Below are positions 20,363 through 30,795 of a stretch of DNA of 64,000 nucleotides, in pieces. The DNA comes from Isochrysis galbana. Its lineage: Eukaryota > Haptophyta > Isochrysidales > Isochrysidaceae. The notes beneath the pieces are model-generated. The model did no database searches and was not told the DNA's origin. It saw nothing but the letters and a program-made list of their open reading frames with translations. Position numbers and translations under genes: made by a program. The DNA is taken from assembly GCA_018136815.1 (NCBI GenBank), contig CM030941.1, positions 1,611,582 through 1,675,581 of the forward strand, given 5' to 3'. Within the stretch, counting starts at the first letter, position 1; the number at the start of each line of letters is the position of its first letter.

Positions 20363-20895
20363 TAGAACCAAGTCAGAACTTATTTACAGCGTCGTAGGAC
20401 ATCAGGATATCTTATTCGCTAGCATGCTAGCATCCCCAGCCACATAAAGTACACCGGACGGGTGGAGCCATGCGCCAACCGCGGACACACCCCCATCGCA
20501 GGGGAGGGGCTCCGTTGCCGTCGAAGGGCTACGGTCCCTCCGCACTACGGCTCTACTCACTACTCACACAACAATAAATCTCTGACGCCCAGAGTGAAGA
20601 TCGGAGGGTGCAACTCCGATTTTCGGAAGGACCCCAATTTTCTCTCGGGGGTCGTACTTCTTTCTGCAGAAAGTAGTAGGCTCTCAAGATGATGACGGAG
20701 TACACATACCCTACGAGAGTTCGATCTCTGCCGTTTCTCTTTCAATGACGCCCACAATCCTGTGCCCCTCCCGCCCACCCGAACGACCCACGTAGCAGAC
20801 CACCGCCCTCTCTCCTGCGCCTCCCCCTCGCTCACCCCCGCCGCCGCCCCACGAGCGCCGCTCAAAATCGTTCAAAACTTCATAGCTGGGGACAG
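20363..20895. other. Spacer before the FkbM gene
   Basis: No supported gene. It contains a short direct motif GGGGAGGGGCTCC and runs into a purine tract. It may include the promoter of the FkbM gene. Confidence 0.3.
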
Positions 20896-21230
20896 AGTCT
20901 TTGAGAGAGAGAGAGACAGGTACTCTAGAGTGGAAAGAGAGAGAGAGAAAGCGGGCGGAGGGGGTACTCGTAGAGAGGAAGAGAGAGAGAGGTGGAGAGG
21001 GAGAGGGAGAGAGGGGCAGAGGGAGAGAAAGGGAGAGGGGGAGAGAGAGAGGGGGAGAGAGGGAGAGAGAGAGAGGGAGAGGGAGGGAGAGAGAGGGAGA
21101 GAGGGGGGGGGAGAGAGGGGGGGGGGGGGGGGGAGAGAGAGAGAGAGAGAGAGAGAGAGGTGGAGAGGGAGAGAGAGGGAGAGAGAGAGAGGGAGAGAGG
21201 GAGAGAGGGGGGGTGGGAGAGAGAGAGCGG
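20896..21230. repeat. (GA)n tract directly upstream of a start codon
   Basis: About 330 bases of GAGAGA and GGAGAG repeats with G runs, ending two bases before the ATG at 21232. It is complementary in composition to the CT-rich intron that follows exon 1. Confidence 0.9.
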
Positions 21231-21231
21231 G

Positions 21232-23032
21232 ATGGGCCGCCGTGTAGTCAGCTACTTCAATTCCACAGGCCGAGGGCCGGAGAGCTCCTTCCTCCGTGCG
21301 TTTGAGATGGCGCCCCGAGGCACGCACGCCATCGTGTTTGACGTGGGAGCCAACAATGGAAGGTCAGCGGCAAGGCCAGGGCTCCCTGCACGCCCTCTGC
21401 CTCTGCCTCCTCCTCCTCCTCTCATGCCTCTCACTCTCACTCTTCACTATCACTGTCACTCTCACTCTTCACTCTCACTGTCACTCTGCTTTTGCCTCTC
21501 ACTGTCACTCTTACTCTCACTCTCACTCGCACTTTCACTCTGCTTCTCATTGTGCCCCTCACTCTCACTCTGCCTCTCACTTTCACTCTCACTGTCACTC
21601 TGCGCTGCCTCTGCTTCTCGCTCTCACTCTCGCTCTGTCCCTCACTCACTCTTATTCTGCCTCACTCTCACTCTCACTCTGCCTCCGCCTCTTCCTCTGC
21701 CTCTGCCTCTGCTTTTCACTCTCACTCTCACTCGGCCTCCCTCTCGCCTTTCCCCACCCCCTTCCCCTTCCGCTCTCCCTCCCCCTCTTCCTCTCTTTCT
21801 CCCTCTCCCTCTTCCTCTGCCTCTCACTCTCTCACTTTTCACTCCCCCTCTCACTCTCACTCTCATTCTGCCTCTCACCCTCTTCCTCCATCTCCCCCTC
21901 TCCTTCACCGTCTCCCTGCCCGTCTCCTTCACCGTCTTCCTCTCACTCTGCCTTCTTGCTGCCACTCCCTCTTCCTCCACTGGCCGTCGCCTCCCTCCCT
22001 CTTCCCCCCCCCTCTCTCCGCCTCTTCCCCCCCAATCCGCACTCCCGTTGCCCCCCTCTCATTTGTCTCAACCCAACCCCATTCCCCCACTCGCGCTCCA
22101 GATGGTCTGAGGCGTGGGCGGAAGCCATCAAAGAAGCGCCCCAGCGGGGGCAATTGCTGTCGCTCTTCTTTTTCGAGCCGCAGCTCATTTACAAGACGCC
22201 GCTGACGGCGCTTGCCAAGAAAATCGACGCCACCTTCATTCCCTGCGCTGTCGGACGCCATGTGGGCTCAGTTGAGATGGTTGGCCCCGCCGGCTCATCT
22301 GGTACGCGAGCGGTAGAGGCCAAAGCGGGAGCCACTCCGTCCAGCAATGTGAGCGTCGTGCCGATGATTGATCTTGCGGCCTTCATGAGCGAGAAGCTCG
22401 CCGGAGCGGGGAGGATGAACTTTCTCAAGCTAGATGTTGAGGGCATGGAGTATACTCTGCTGCCGTGGCTCTTGGGGCAGTCCCACGGGACGCTCTGCAA
22501 GCTGCACACCTTTTTGATCGAATGGCATCTGAACTTTCTTCCCTTCAATCGGCGATTGGAGGCGTTCGCGCTGGAGCGATCTTTCTTGTCTCTGCTGCGC
22601 CTCGGCTGCCCGGATGATCGGGCACCGGTCGAAGTCTGGATCGAGAACTATCCAAGAAACCAATTTGGGCAGCCGATCCCCGGGCTCTTGGAGGCGGCGT
22701 TGATGCACGCCCCCTGGGAAGGACGTATCAGCTACATGGCCAAAGCCAGGAGGGACGTGGCCAGCATGGCAGAGCAAGCCCGAGCGACGACCCGCAGGGA
22801 GGCCTTTTCAACCTGCTCCAAGCGACGCGTTGCATGCCGTACTTCCGCGACAGAATTCCGCGAAGACAACTGCGCGCTCGACCGCATCTCATGCGACCCA
22901 CGTCTGACGTATAGCACTTACCTTCGTGCCGTGAAGAACCCGATCAATGCGACAGGCTCAGGAGATTGTGCTGCGGGTCTTCCATCAGAACCACCGCCAT
23001 GGGTGCACAAGATGATCGATCAGACAGGCTAG
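21232..23032 (+). CDS. FkbM-family methyltransferase, two exons
   Basis: Exon 1 is 21232-21362 and exon 2 is 22102-23032. The 739-bp intron starts GTCAGC, ends GCTCCAG and is almost pure CACTCT-type pyrimidine sequence. Joining gives 353 residues and rebuilds DVGANNGRWSEAW, the SAM-binding glycine-rich motif (residues 37-44). Downstream are FFFEPQ, VPMIDLAAFMSEKL and FLKLDVEGMEYTLLPWL (about residue 150), the characteristic FkbM order. Members methylate hydroxyl or amide groups of small molecules or sugars; the substrate here is not predictable. The C-terminal 100 residues are Arg/Cys-rich and not part of the domain. The ATG at 21232 is the first after the GA tract, though an upstream exon cannot be excluded. 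Confidence 0.8.
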
Positions 23033-23229
23033 GAGTCGCAGCTCAAGCCACTCGCTTGTCCCATTCCGCCGTTGTCGTAGCCCTCAAGGATTCGGCAATG
23101 TGAGTCGGGTGATCGGGCGATGTGGCACATGCTCCAACCCTGTCAAACGGGGAAGTGCTCGTCGTCTTTGCTTACTCGTTACGTGCGTGCGTGCGCAGTG
23201 TGAGATTGATCCCAGTACCTAGCACTAGG

Positions 23230-23445
23230 ACGATGACAATAAAAATCTTAACACTCTCGCCGCGCGCGCAGCCTCGGGCTCAAAAAACAACTTTTTAACG
23301 TTCACGCCTCGCCCGTGGCGTTGAAACTCTACGACTCTACCGCGTAGCCACGCCCTCTCCCCCCGATCTCATTCTCCCCCCCCTGCCTTGCGGCCACTCC
23401 CTTTGTGCACTACATAGGACATAGGGGCTCAGGTCATGGGGGGTG
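23230..23445 (-). mobile_element. Family-2 retroelement 3' end, minus strand
   Basis: Read on the minus strand it ends GAGAGTGTTAAGATTTTTATTG, a variant of the family-2 tail. CACTACATAGGACATAGGGG matches the GTGCACTAC region of other copies. It is decayed and truncated. Confidence 0.5.
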
Positions 23446-23449
23446 TCTA

Positions 23450-23690
23450 GCCCGGTCACTCACTAGGGGGGTGCGGAGGGCACCATCGGTAATGGGCAAT
23501 CGAGGACCTAAATAAGCTCCCTATAGGTTCCGGTATGAGAGATCAGCAAAAAAAAATCCGGGGTCCTCCGGCAAAATTTTCGGCAAAATTACTCAATTTC
23601 AGGCCTCTAACGGCCGCGCGGCAATATATTTCGGGCCCCCTCCGGTATAATTTTATCGATTGCCTTCATCCGTGCCTCTCGCAGCGCATT
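23450..23690 (-). repeat. AT-rich dispersed element U, copy 2
   Basis: Reverse complement of the element at 20176, from TAGCCCGGTCACTCACTAGG to CGGTATAATTTTATCG. Confidence 0.8.
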
Positions 23691-23887
23691 ACGAAGCCAT
23701 TATGGTCATCACCAGCAAACACGGTCGATACAGCTTGGTTCTGTACGCACCGCAATACAATACTTCTATGATTTCATGGACTTGATTGAACACTTGAACG
23801 TGTACGCAATTATCACAAAAATCTATAAAGACGCTCAACGTTAAAATCGCCAAGGGATAGAGAGCCCAACTTCGACCCGCGACCGGC

Positions 23888-24770
23888 AACTATCAGTAAA
23901 ACTGATAGGGTCATGGGGGCCCCGTGCCCCCCTTCCTCCATCGCAGACAGCAGACACCCCCTGGGTGGGCCAGTGGGCCTGCACACTCAACCTCAGCCCC
24001 TGCCTACTGGCAGGGGCTGAGCTGACATCACTCTGGCCCAGACCCTCGCCGAGCGCGCGCCGCGCGCCGCACGCACTCGCCTGCAATGGCCCTCGCTCGT
24101 ACTGACCCCCACTCCACCACTAAGCCACAGACCACCTGAGCCGACAGGAAGGCACCCAGGGCCAGCGAGGCCAGCGAGGGAGAGGCAGGAGAGGCCAGGG
24201 GCCCAGCCCCAGCCTCCACTGCCCCCTGAGCTGGCCCAGCTGGCCCTCTGGGGGGACCCGAGGGGCCCCTCAGAGGGGGGCCATGGCGCGCGCAGGCATC
24301 GCACGCCCGTAGGAGAACGAAGAGAACGACGAAAAAAGCACGACAAAAAAAACGACACGATCTGACACACAAAAAGGTAATACTCACGCCTGTTTACGGT
24401 ATGTTTTCAGGCCGACACCTCGAGACCTCGAGCGACATGCGAATGCCGCGAAAGCGCGGCGACACTTGAAAAAGACGCGAGAAGAGGGGGCCGAGACCTC
24501 CCAGGGGCACGAAGTGTCACAAGCAACAGGCGTTTACGTTTGTTTTGCCACAGGAACACCACACCAGCAGGTCTGTCCCAGCCCACCCCCTGCACTTGGC
24601 CCGTTGTAGTGCACGCGGCCCCTCCCCCCGATACCAAAGACAAAGGAATGAAGGGGGTAGTGTAAGGGAGTGAGTAAACTGGGGTATAGGCGATGTCGTT
24701 AGTGAGTACCATGAGTACGTGGACCTGTATAGCTAGCATGAGTAGCCCGAATCTTCAGATGTTTTATTAT
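23888..24770 (+). mobile_element. Complete short retroelement E2 with target duplication
   Basis: It begins AACTATCAG-TAAAA-CTGATAG, then GGTC and ATG at about 23911 (MGAPCPPSSIADS, 35 codons). It ends GTAGCCCGAATCTTCAGATG with a T-rich TTTTATTAT. The 15-bp duplication CGACCCGCGACCGGC flanks it at 23873-23887 and 24771-24785. The second half of the body has a basic coding-like stretch (PPELAQLALWGDP onward, ending KKHDKKN) resembling E3. The tail and 3' UTR match the RT-bearing element at 14290-14593. Confidence 0.88.
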
Positions 24771-25045
24771 CGACCCGCGACCGGCGGCGCCACGAGGCCG
24801 TTCTTGTGCCCGCTTACCAAGTGGATGCCGCATCACGCACATATATATCGCGGCATGCCGCCCTCACAGCCACACCAATCGCGCCCGCCGCCCCCGCACA
24901 CCGCGTCGAAATCAGCCCTTTGCGGGCCCCGGGCCCCGGTGATGACAACGTCACGCCCCCAAGACGCACCGTGAGCGCCCAACCTCAACTTCGACCCGCG
25001 ACCGGCGGCGCCACGAGGCCGTTCTTGTGCCCGCTCACTGTCACG
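24771..25045 (+). repeat. Gypsy-like remnant with a 55-bp direct repeat
   Basis: The block CGACCCGCGACCGGCGGCGC plus CACGAGGCCGTTCTTGTGCC occurs at 24771 and 24991. Between the copies the plus strand reads AALTATPIAPAAPAHRVEIS, which resembles the minus-strand gypsy relic near 47830-47930 (AALAATPIAAAGRVHRAEIG). E2 inserted into the same sequence. Confidence 0.45.
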
Positions 25046-25410
25046 GATGTCCCTCCGTCCTCTCCTATATTTACTTTCTTTCTAAGCCCTGTGAGGCCTT
25101 CCTCTTCACGTGAGGAGTTGGCGCATAGGCAACGCCGCGCGCGGGGACATGGACAATAACCAATCAAGACGTGTAACGAAAGTTTTCGGAGTTGATTTTA
25201 AAAGAAATAGATGAGTGAAATAATGGGGAGTACACCCCCGACGTGACTGAAATCTAGTTGTGAAATGCCTGTAAGCCGCACGGAAGGGGGGAGGGGGAGG
25301 GGTAGTCACAACGGAGACGGTAGAAGTCCCGCGCCTTTGGCGGGTGTGTGTGTGGGGGGGTAGTAAAAGTCACAAGTGTCAGAACGGGGACGGTAGAAGT
25401 CCCCCCCCCC
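25046..25410. other. Spacer with GACGGTAGAAGTCCC repeats
   Basis: No gene is seen. The motif GGGACGGTAGAAGTCCC, itself an imperfect hairpin, occurs at about 25315 and 25388 and again at about 27515. Confidence 0.4.
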
Positions 25411-25419
25411 CCCCCCGCT

Positions 25420-25707
25420 GTGGGGGAGGGGCGGTTGGAGCAATGGGCTGGCCTTGGCCTTGACGCCTTGACCTTGACAAGCCAGGGAGGGCGGGCGCGA
25501 ATGGGACGAGCCTGTGAGTGAGAGAGTGGGGGTCAGTAGGGCAGTCTGCTCCTGGCGAGCCATAAGGCATAAGGCATGCCAGGAGGATGGGTGATGGGTG
25601 GTTCCTCCCCCACAGCCACGGCGGGGGGCGGGGGAGGAATATGAGGAGTGGAGAGAGGGGGGGGCTCGTGCTGCCCCCCCATGGGTGAACCAAGTATAAA
25701 CTTAGTT
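25420..25707 (-). mobile_element. Family-2 retroelement 5' end with hairpin
   Basis: On the minus strand it begins AACTAAG-TTTATA-CTTGGTT, followed by CACCCATGG and a short ORF (MGGQHEPPPLSTPHIP, about 49 codons, ending WLARSRLPY). E3 has the same short ORF ending WLARSPLPC. The 3' end is lost. Confidence 0.65.
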
Positions 25708-26105
25708 GTGCAAGAAGAGGAAATGTGTGGACCTTCGAAAGGGTGCAGTTGTTGTAAGTCCTGTGCTTCATGTAGACCGCCAGGGTGATGTTACTGTTGC
25801 TGACTGCTGACTGCGGAGCCCGCCCCCGCTATCGGGCATCGGGCATCGGGGCTGATGCATGAAGCATGAAGCTCCCTGTTCTACGCGAGCATGTGCGAAG
25901 TTATGCATTGTACGCGATTGTGAGCACCAAATCAAAAACTGAGCATAGGTCGGCCTAGCCCATTCATCTTTGGTGCTTTCATGTAGTGAACATCCTCTAG
26001 GGACCAGAGGGTATTTTTTTGTAACTAACCACTAGAAATGGGGCTGATCCATGAAGCGAATGCCTCTTCTACTACTCCTACCGTATTTGCCCCCGCGCAG
26101 CGAGC
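25708..26105. other. Intergenic, promoter side of the next gene
   Basis: Only small direct repeats are seen (GGGCATCGG; GATGCATGAAGC and ATCCATGAAGC). Confidence 0.3.
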
Positions 26106-26821
26106 ATGCTGGCGTCGCTCGCCCGCATCGGCTGGCGCCCTTCTCCGCGCGCGCTCGGCGCGAGGGCTTGCCGGTTGGGTGAGCTCGCGCCGCGCGGACG
26201 ACCACTCGCCCTACTCACACGGAGCCTCGTCTCGAACGCCTCCCTCGCGCCCTCCGAGGCTATCTACCCTCCTCTCTTCAGCCGCTCGGCGCGCAGGGAG
26301 AGACTGCAGGCAGCGCTGGATGCCGCCAGGGCGGGCGGCAAGTTTGTCATCCCTGAGGCCGAGGCCAGGGTGCTTCCCGGGCCGTGCGGTGCTGTCATGA
26401 CAATATTGCGCGATGTCGGCCCGAAGACATCCTCGGAGCTCTGGTCGCTCTTGCAGGAGCGCTTTCCTGGGGTCATTCGGCACAAGCGCCACATGAAGCG
26501 CAACGTTCTCATGTCGGCACTCAGGAACAAGGTGAGTCTGCTGCTCGATCTCCGATGACCTACTGGTGATGGGTACACACGTCGCACTACTGACCGCCCC
26601 GCCCGCATTCCGGAATTAATTACCGCGCGCAGGTAATCAAGATTCGCTTCCCGGAGACAGCAAAGTTCAAGCAGCATTGGGCAATCAGAAGACTCGGCCA
26701 GATCAGATCCAAGGCGTCGCGTGGGAAGAGATTCGGGCCGCCAACTCGGTCACGAGGACCCGGTGCAAACAAGTTCCTTCCGTGGCCTCTGGACCCGAAG
26801 CAAAAGGTGAAGGTACATTGA
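26106..26821 (+). CDS. Small basic protein with a likely mitochondrial presequence, two exons
   Basis: Exon 1 is 26106-26531 and exon 2 is 26633-26821, with a 101-bp GT-AG intron (GTGAGT ... CGCGCAG). The product is 204 residues. The N-terminus MLASLARIGWRPSPRALGAR is rich in Arg, Ser and Ala without acidic residues, typical of a mitochondrial import signal. The central domain (LPGPCGAVMTILRDVGPKT, then SLLQERFPGVIRHKRHMKRN and LMSALRNK-VIKIRFPE) is winged-helix-like. The tail is very basic and Gly/Pro-rich. A mitochondrial ribosomal protein is the best guess, but I do not recognise the family with certainty. Confidence 0.6.
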
Positions 26822-27065
26822 AGGCGCGTGAACCAACCCTAATGCACGTGATTGTGGTGGCTGTGGACCACGACTGCCGCCAACGCGTCCGATTAGCGCC
26901 TCCGGTTGCTCTCACGGCCCGCGCAGTGCTCACGTGTGTCTGCCACCATGCCGGACACGCCATTGCCTCCCGCCTGAGCTGTTGCCGATGGCGCGATCGT
27001 TTGTTCTCAGTTGGTGGTGTTGTAGTTGTAGGGTTTGGGTTTGAAAACTCTTGAAGATTCTGGCC

Positions 27066-27246
27066 AATAGAGGCTTGCGCTTCGCAGAGCGGCCCGCTTC
27101 GTAGAGTGCCCCCCCCCCCTTTCCCATGGCTCCCAGAGCCCTCCCCAAGCCCCAGGGCAAGCATAAGCCGGCCCCTGGGCACTATACTATCCAGGTCCGC
27201 CATCTCCGCGCGAGAAACCGCGCGGCCGCGCTCGAGGACGCCCGAA
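27066..27246 (+). pseudogene. CENPB-type transposase 5' fragment, copy 2
   Basis: The leader TAGAGGCTTGCGCTTCG and the start MAPRALPKPQGKHKPAPGHY match the transposase at 5473-6111 (MAPRKPATKPVPAPGHY). The frame ends after about 40 codons where a T-tailed retroelement remnant begins at 27245. Confidence 0.7.
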
Positions 27247-27350
27247 AAAAATCTGAAGATTCTGGGCTACACACCTACTAGTTCAAGGTTCCCCTATCTC
27301 TGTTCCGACACCGCCCTTAACTTCCCTCCCTCCATCGGGGGAGGCCGAAA
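27245..27350 (-). mobile_element. Retroelement 3' tail fragment
   Basis: On the minus strand it ends GCCCAGAATCTTCAGA plus seven T, the T-rich tail of the RT element family. Confidence 0.75.
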
Positions 27351-27479
27351 GGCCGGGGGGCGAACACAACCCTTGGACACCAAGAACCAACGCAAGCAAG
27401 GCCTGCCCCACCCCTCCAAGGTGCGGGCCATCAAAAGTCCCAGTGCACCACCCGAACACGGGAGAAATTTTACCCCCGC

Positions 27480-27625
27480 ATATATACATGTTATATTTAC
27501 TAGTGTCAGAGCGGGGACGGTAGAAGTCCCGCACCTTCCCCCCAGCGCGAGGCCCGAAGTAGTGTACACGGGCCGACACCCCAAAACCGAAGAAAAAGGA
27601 ACGAGAGGGGGAGCGTGAAGGGGGG
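27480..27625 (+). mobile_element. Retroelement 3' UTR fragment, plus strand
   Basis: GAAGTAGTGTACACGGGCCG, then CACCCCAAAACCGAAG and AAAAAGGAACGAGAGGGGG match 14430-14500 in the RT element's 3' UTR. The terminal tail is missing and it meets the next fragment tail to tail. Confidence 0.7.
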
Positions 27626-27850
27626 GAAAAAGTCTGAAGATTCTGGGCAACTCGCCTACTAGATCTAGGTTACCCTGTCACTGCTACGACACCGCCCTTG
27701 TACCCCCTCCCTCCGCCGCCTCCTCCCTTTCCCCCCTTCGTTCCTTTGTCTTCGGTTTCCGGGGTCCGGCTCCGGTGCACTACCAAGAGCCTGGTTCGCA
27801 GTGCGGGTTCGGGCTAGGCCTATCTATTGGATGTCTCTTATTCGGAATTG
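27626..27850 (-). mobile_element. Retroelement 3' end fragment, minus strand
   Basis: The tail AGAATCTTCAGACTTTTT on the minus strand is followed inward by the 3' UTR (TTCCTTTGTCTTCGGTTTCC on the plus strand). This is nearly the same as 2757-2950. Confidence 0.75.
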
Positions 27851-28139
27851 CCGGGGAGGTCTCGTTGGGTTTTTACTTGTGGTCTGGATATGGTTGTGTC
27901 TTGTCGCTGGCTAGCCGAGTGCCCGCGGGCTGCGCTGTTCATTTGTCATTTGTCCAACGTCTCGGAGCTCTCAGCGATGTGTGCCACCCCCAGCTTGGAG
28001 GTCAGCGCGAGAAGTTCCGCGCTTGGTTTCAGTTGTTCGTTTTTGCCGACCCCCGCACACTGGCCGTACCATCCCGCCGGAGGACATGGCTCCGGGGGCG
28101 GCCCACTGCATTTGGGACACATCGGATCCGAGAGATTGC

Positions 28140-28350
28140 TTCCCGGTCGCCGGTCGCCAGCGGCAGCTGCAGGCCTGTCGCAGGCGCGCCATCGCGCGTG
28201 CCGCAGGAGAGGGGAGAGAGAGTGCGGAGAAGGGGGTGGGCGGAGCTCGAGCTCCGCCCACCGAAAAATAGGAAATAGGTAAGTCCCAAGTCCCGCACCT
28301 GTTTACAGGATAAGTCGGACTGAGGACTGAGGCCGCCGCCAGCCCGGTGT
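28140..28350 (+). mobile_element. Family-2 retroelement, internal fragment
   Basis: Matches E3 in reverse over GCAGGCCTGTCGCAGGCG to CAGCCCGGT, including GCACCTGTTTACAGGATAAG. It lacks both ends. Confidence 0.7.
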
Positions 28351-28359
28351 GGAGCGTCG

Positions 28360-28480
28360 ATAGGCCCTGGCCAAAATGTCCACTTTTTTTCGCCCAACTG
28401 TCCATTGGAAATGTCTCAAAAATGTCGCATTTTGCGACCCAAATGTCCCCAAAATGTCCACTTTCGTAGAGTTGTGCACA
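28360..28480. repeat. Degenerate AAAATGTCC minisatellite
   Basis: About seven imperfect copies of AAAATGTCC or ACTGTCC-type units in 100 bases. No gene is seen around it. Confidence 0.5.
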
Positions 28481-28699
28481 TGCGCTCCAACAAATTTTGC
28501 ATGTTAATTACCACGTCCGTTAGTTAGAATTAGAGAGTTAGCTAACAGGGTAACAGGGGCGCGGGCGGGGGCGCGATCGGAAAATCGCGCCCTCCATCCA
28601 CCGATAGCTAATAGCTCTTGTCTATTGTATGTACTTGGGGGCTGTTTGGCTTTTGTGGCTAGTAGTCACATTCATATGTACGATGTATTACATGCTTTA

Positions 28700-28800
28700 A
28701 CATTAGGGGTTGGCGGATATATCCGGATATATCTCTTGGATATTTGGGCGGCTTTGGCTGGCGAAGATATCCGCGGATATTTCGTGGATATTTGGGTCAG
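28700..28800. repeat. GGATATATC / ATTTGGGC repeat
   Basis: Alternating GGATATATCC and GGATATTTGGGC units. A related diverged stretch lies at 39860-39975. Confidence 0.45.
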
Positions 28801-30224
28801 AGTTTGCCGCTCCCAGTGGCTCGCCCAAAAAACAAAACCCATTGCGCGACGCGCCCCCCCCCCCCCCGCCCCCTTCCGCAATGCGCAGAGGTGATGCCGT
28901 GATGCCCCCCCCGCATTTGCCCTCTGCCTCAAGCCCGCCATGGATGGCCCATGCTTGAGCAGAGGCGCGACGCGCCATGCACCACGCACTTCTCGTCCTT
29001 CGCGCGCGGAGGTTCGAAGAGGACGCGCGCGATGATAGCTGCTGACGGTGAGCAGCGACTTGACCCTCCCCCTCCGCGCGACGATGACTCGAGCGACAAG
29101 GACCCGGGAGGGCTAACTAAGGGACAAGGAGAAGGAGGACGAGGAGGACGAGGAGCTCGCGGGCACGGTTGAAGAAATCCACGAGACCTTGGACGGATTG
29201 TAAAGAGCAGCATCGCATCTCCGCCTTGCTACGCGCCTTCGATCCTTCATTCGCTCATGGCCGGGTAGACACATCATGGGCTCAGAGGCTCTGTGATTAG
29301 AGAGGATGAGGGCCCGGCGAAACAACTGAAATGCAGCGACCGGGAAACATAAGTTCTCTGTCGTTCACCGACAAGTGATTTGACAACTCTACGATAGATC
29401 GATTTATTTATCATAAACATATCATTAAATTATGTTACGAATGGTGCCCCCAGCGCCCTTTCAAACATGCCACACACACTAGAAATCAGGCTCTAGACGC
29501 GCACATATGGACTGCCTGCGCGTCGCCATGCGGCGCACAGACAGTCCATACACATATCTTACGAATACACACGCGCACTGCCCCCCCAATTCGACCCCTT
29601 CGAGCCCTGTAGCCGATCTGCTGACCGGCCGCGCCTGCCGAGAGAGACGCCAACTCTGACTTTTCAGCCAGGGAAGCTTGCTGCGAGGCGGGTGTGGGCT
29701 GGGGCGGGGTCAGGTGCTGGGTATGGCACACCCAGGCCAAGGCCGGGCGGGGGGCTCGCGCTGCGCGCGCGCTGCTCGCACCTGGCTTCTGGCGCTCGTC
29801 TGCGCGCTGCGAAGGGGGGGGAGTGCGAGAACGACCTGGAGGTGAGCGCGGCGAGCGTGAAGGGGCACATCGCGGCAGGCAGCGTGGGGGGGGCTTACCA
29901 CTGGTGTTGGCCGCGCGAGTACACCCCTGTGGCAAGCTGGGCTGCCAGAGAGGAGTGGGGGAAGGGGGGGGGAGGGGAGCGGCGCGCGGCGGGCCTCCGC
30001 GGCCGCTGCAGCGGCTAAGTCCCCGGCACCCGGGGAGCCGGGGAGATAGCCGCTGGAGCGAGCCCTTATTGTCACCTTTCGGCACCAGAACCTCACACTG
30101 TGCGTGCCCACGCACGGACGCACGGCGCACGGCGTGCACAATGTGATTGCAAGTCATCACATGTGATGCGCAAAGAAACATCTATTATACGGCTTGTTTA
30201 CGTAGTTGTGGACAGTGGGGGGTA
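28801..30224. other. Spacer with no supported gene
   Basis: Frames here are low-complexity (Pro, Gly, Arg). A run reading DKEKEDEEDEELAGTVEEIH then ETLDGL and a stop at about 29119-29203 might be a relic exon end. The segment 30095-30185 repeats at 30290-30350 (GTGATTGCAAGTCATCACA). Confidence 0.3.
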
Positions 30225-30555
30225 CGCAGAGGGAAAAAGTTGACATGCGCACGCACGGCGTATCCGCGGGGGGACCGATGCACATCGCGCCGTGCCCATG
30301 CAAGGCGTGCATGATGTGATTGCAGGTCATCACAGATGCTCCGTTCTAGTGTTTATGTAGTTGTCGGCCTTAGAGGAGACGCAGGGAAAAGCGCTGACAC
30401 GGCGCCCCCTCGGGGGGGGGGACATGCACCGCGGGAAGCAGAGAAAAAAAGTTGTCTGCATTTAATTTTAAAATACTGATATATACAACTGTGGACATTC
30501 GATCGCTCAAATCGACTGATGTCCCACAATTGACAATTGACGGAACGACACCTGG
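30225..30555 (+). repeat. Dispersed element V, copy 1
   Basis: Shares with 53150-53400 (inverted) GGGAAAAAGTTGACATGCGC, CGATGCACATCGCGCC, GACACGGCGCCC and the end ACAACTGTGGACATTCGATC. A short relative is at 39395-39480. Confidence 0.7.
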
Positions 30556-30579
30556 GGTAACGGATCACTGGGGGGGGGG

Positions 30580-30795
30580 GGGGCGGGCCCCCGGACCATA
30601 TCTAAGCCCTTCACCCTGATCCCCATAGTAGTGCGTAGTGCACGGGGGGAGCCGCCTGACGCCTGGTGGCGGGGGGAGAAGGGTTGCGAGGGAGGCTGGG
30701 GGAGTGGGGGTGTGGGGGTGTAGAAAGTATACTACGTGTAGGTAGTGGTTCCATGCGCCACGAGTGCGGTAAGCGGTAAGAATATTATGAAGTTT
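30580..30795 (+). mobile_element. Family-2 retroelement 3' part
   Basis: CCATATCTAAGCCCTTCACC, AGTGCACGGGGGGAGCCGCC and GTAAGAATATTATGAAGTTT match the end of the 15484 and 56846 copies, with more divergence in the tail. Confidence 0.65.

Noticed and set aside
20992-22110. Long GA/CT-encoded proteins around the FkbM gene
   Set aside because: They are translations of simple repeats and the CT-rich intron; only the spliced FkbM frame has domain support.
29486-30181. 231-codon minus-strand ORF
   Set aside because: Arg/Pro/Ser composition expected from GC-rich non-coding DNA; includes a repeated segment.
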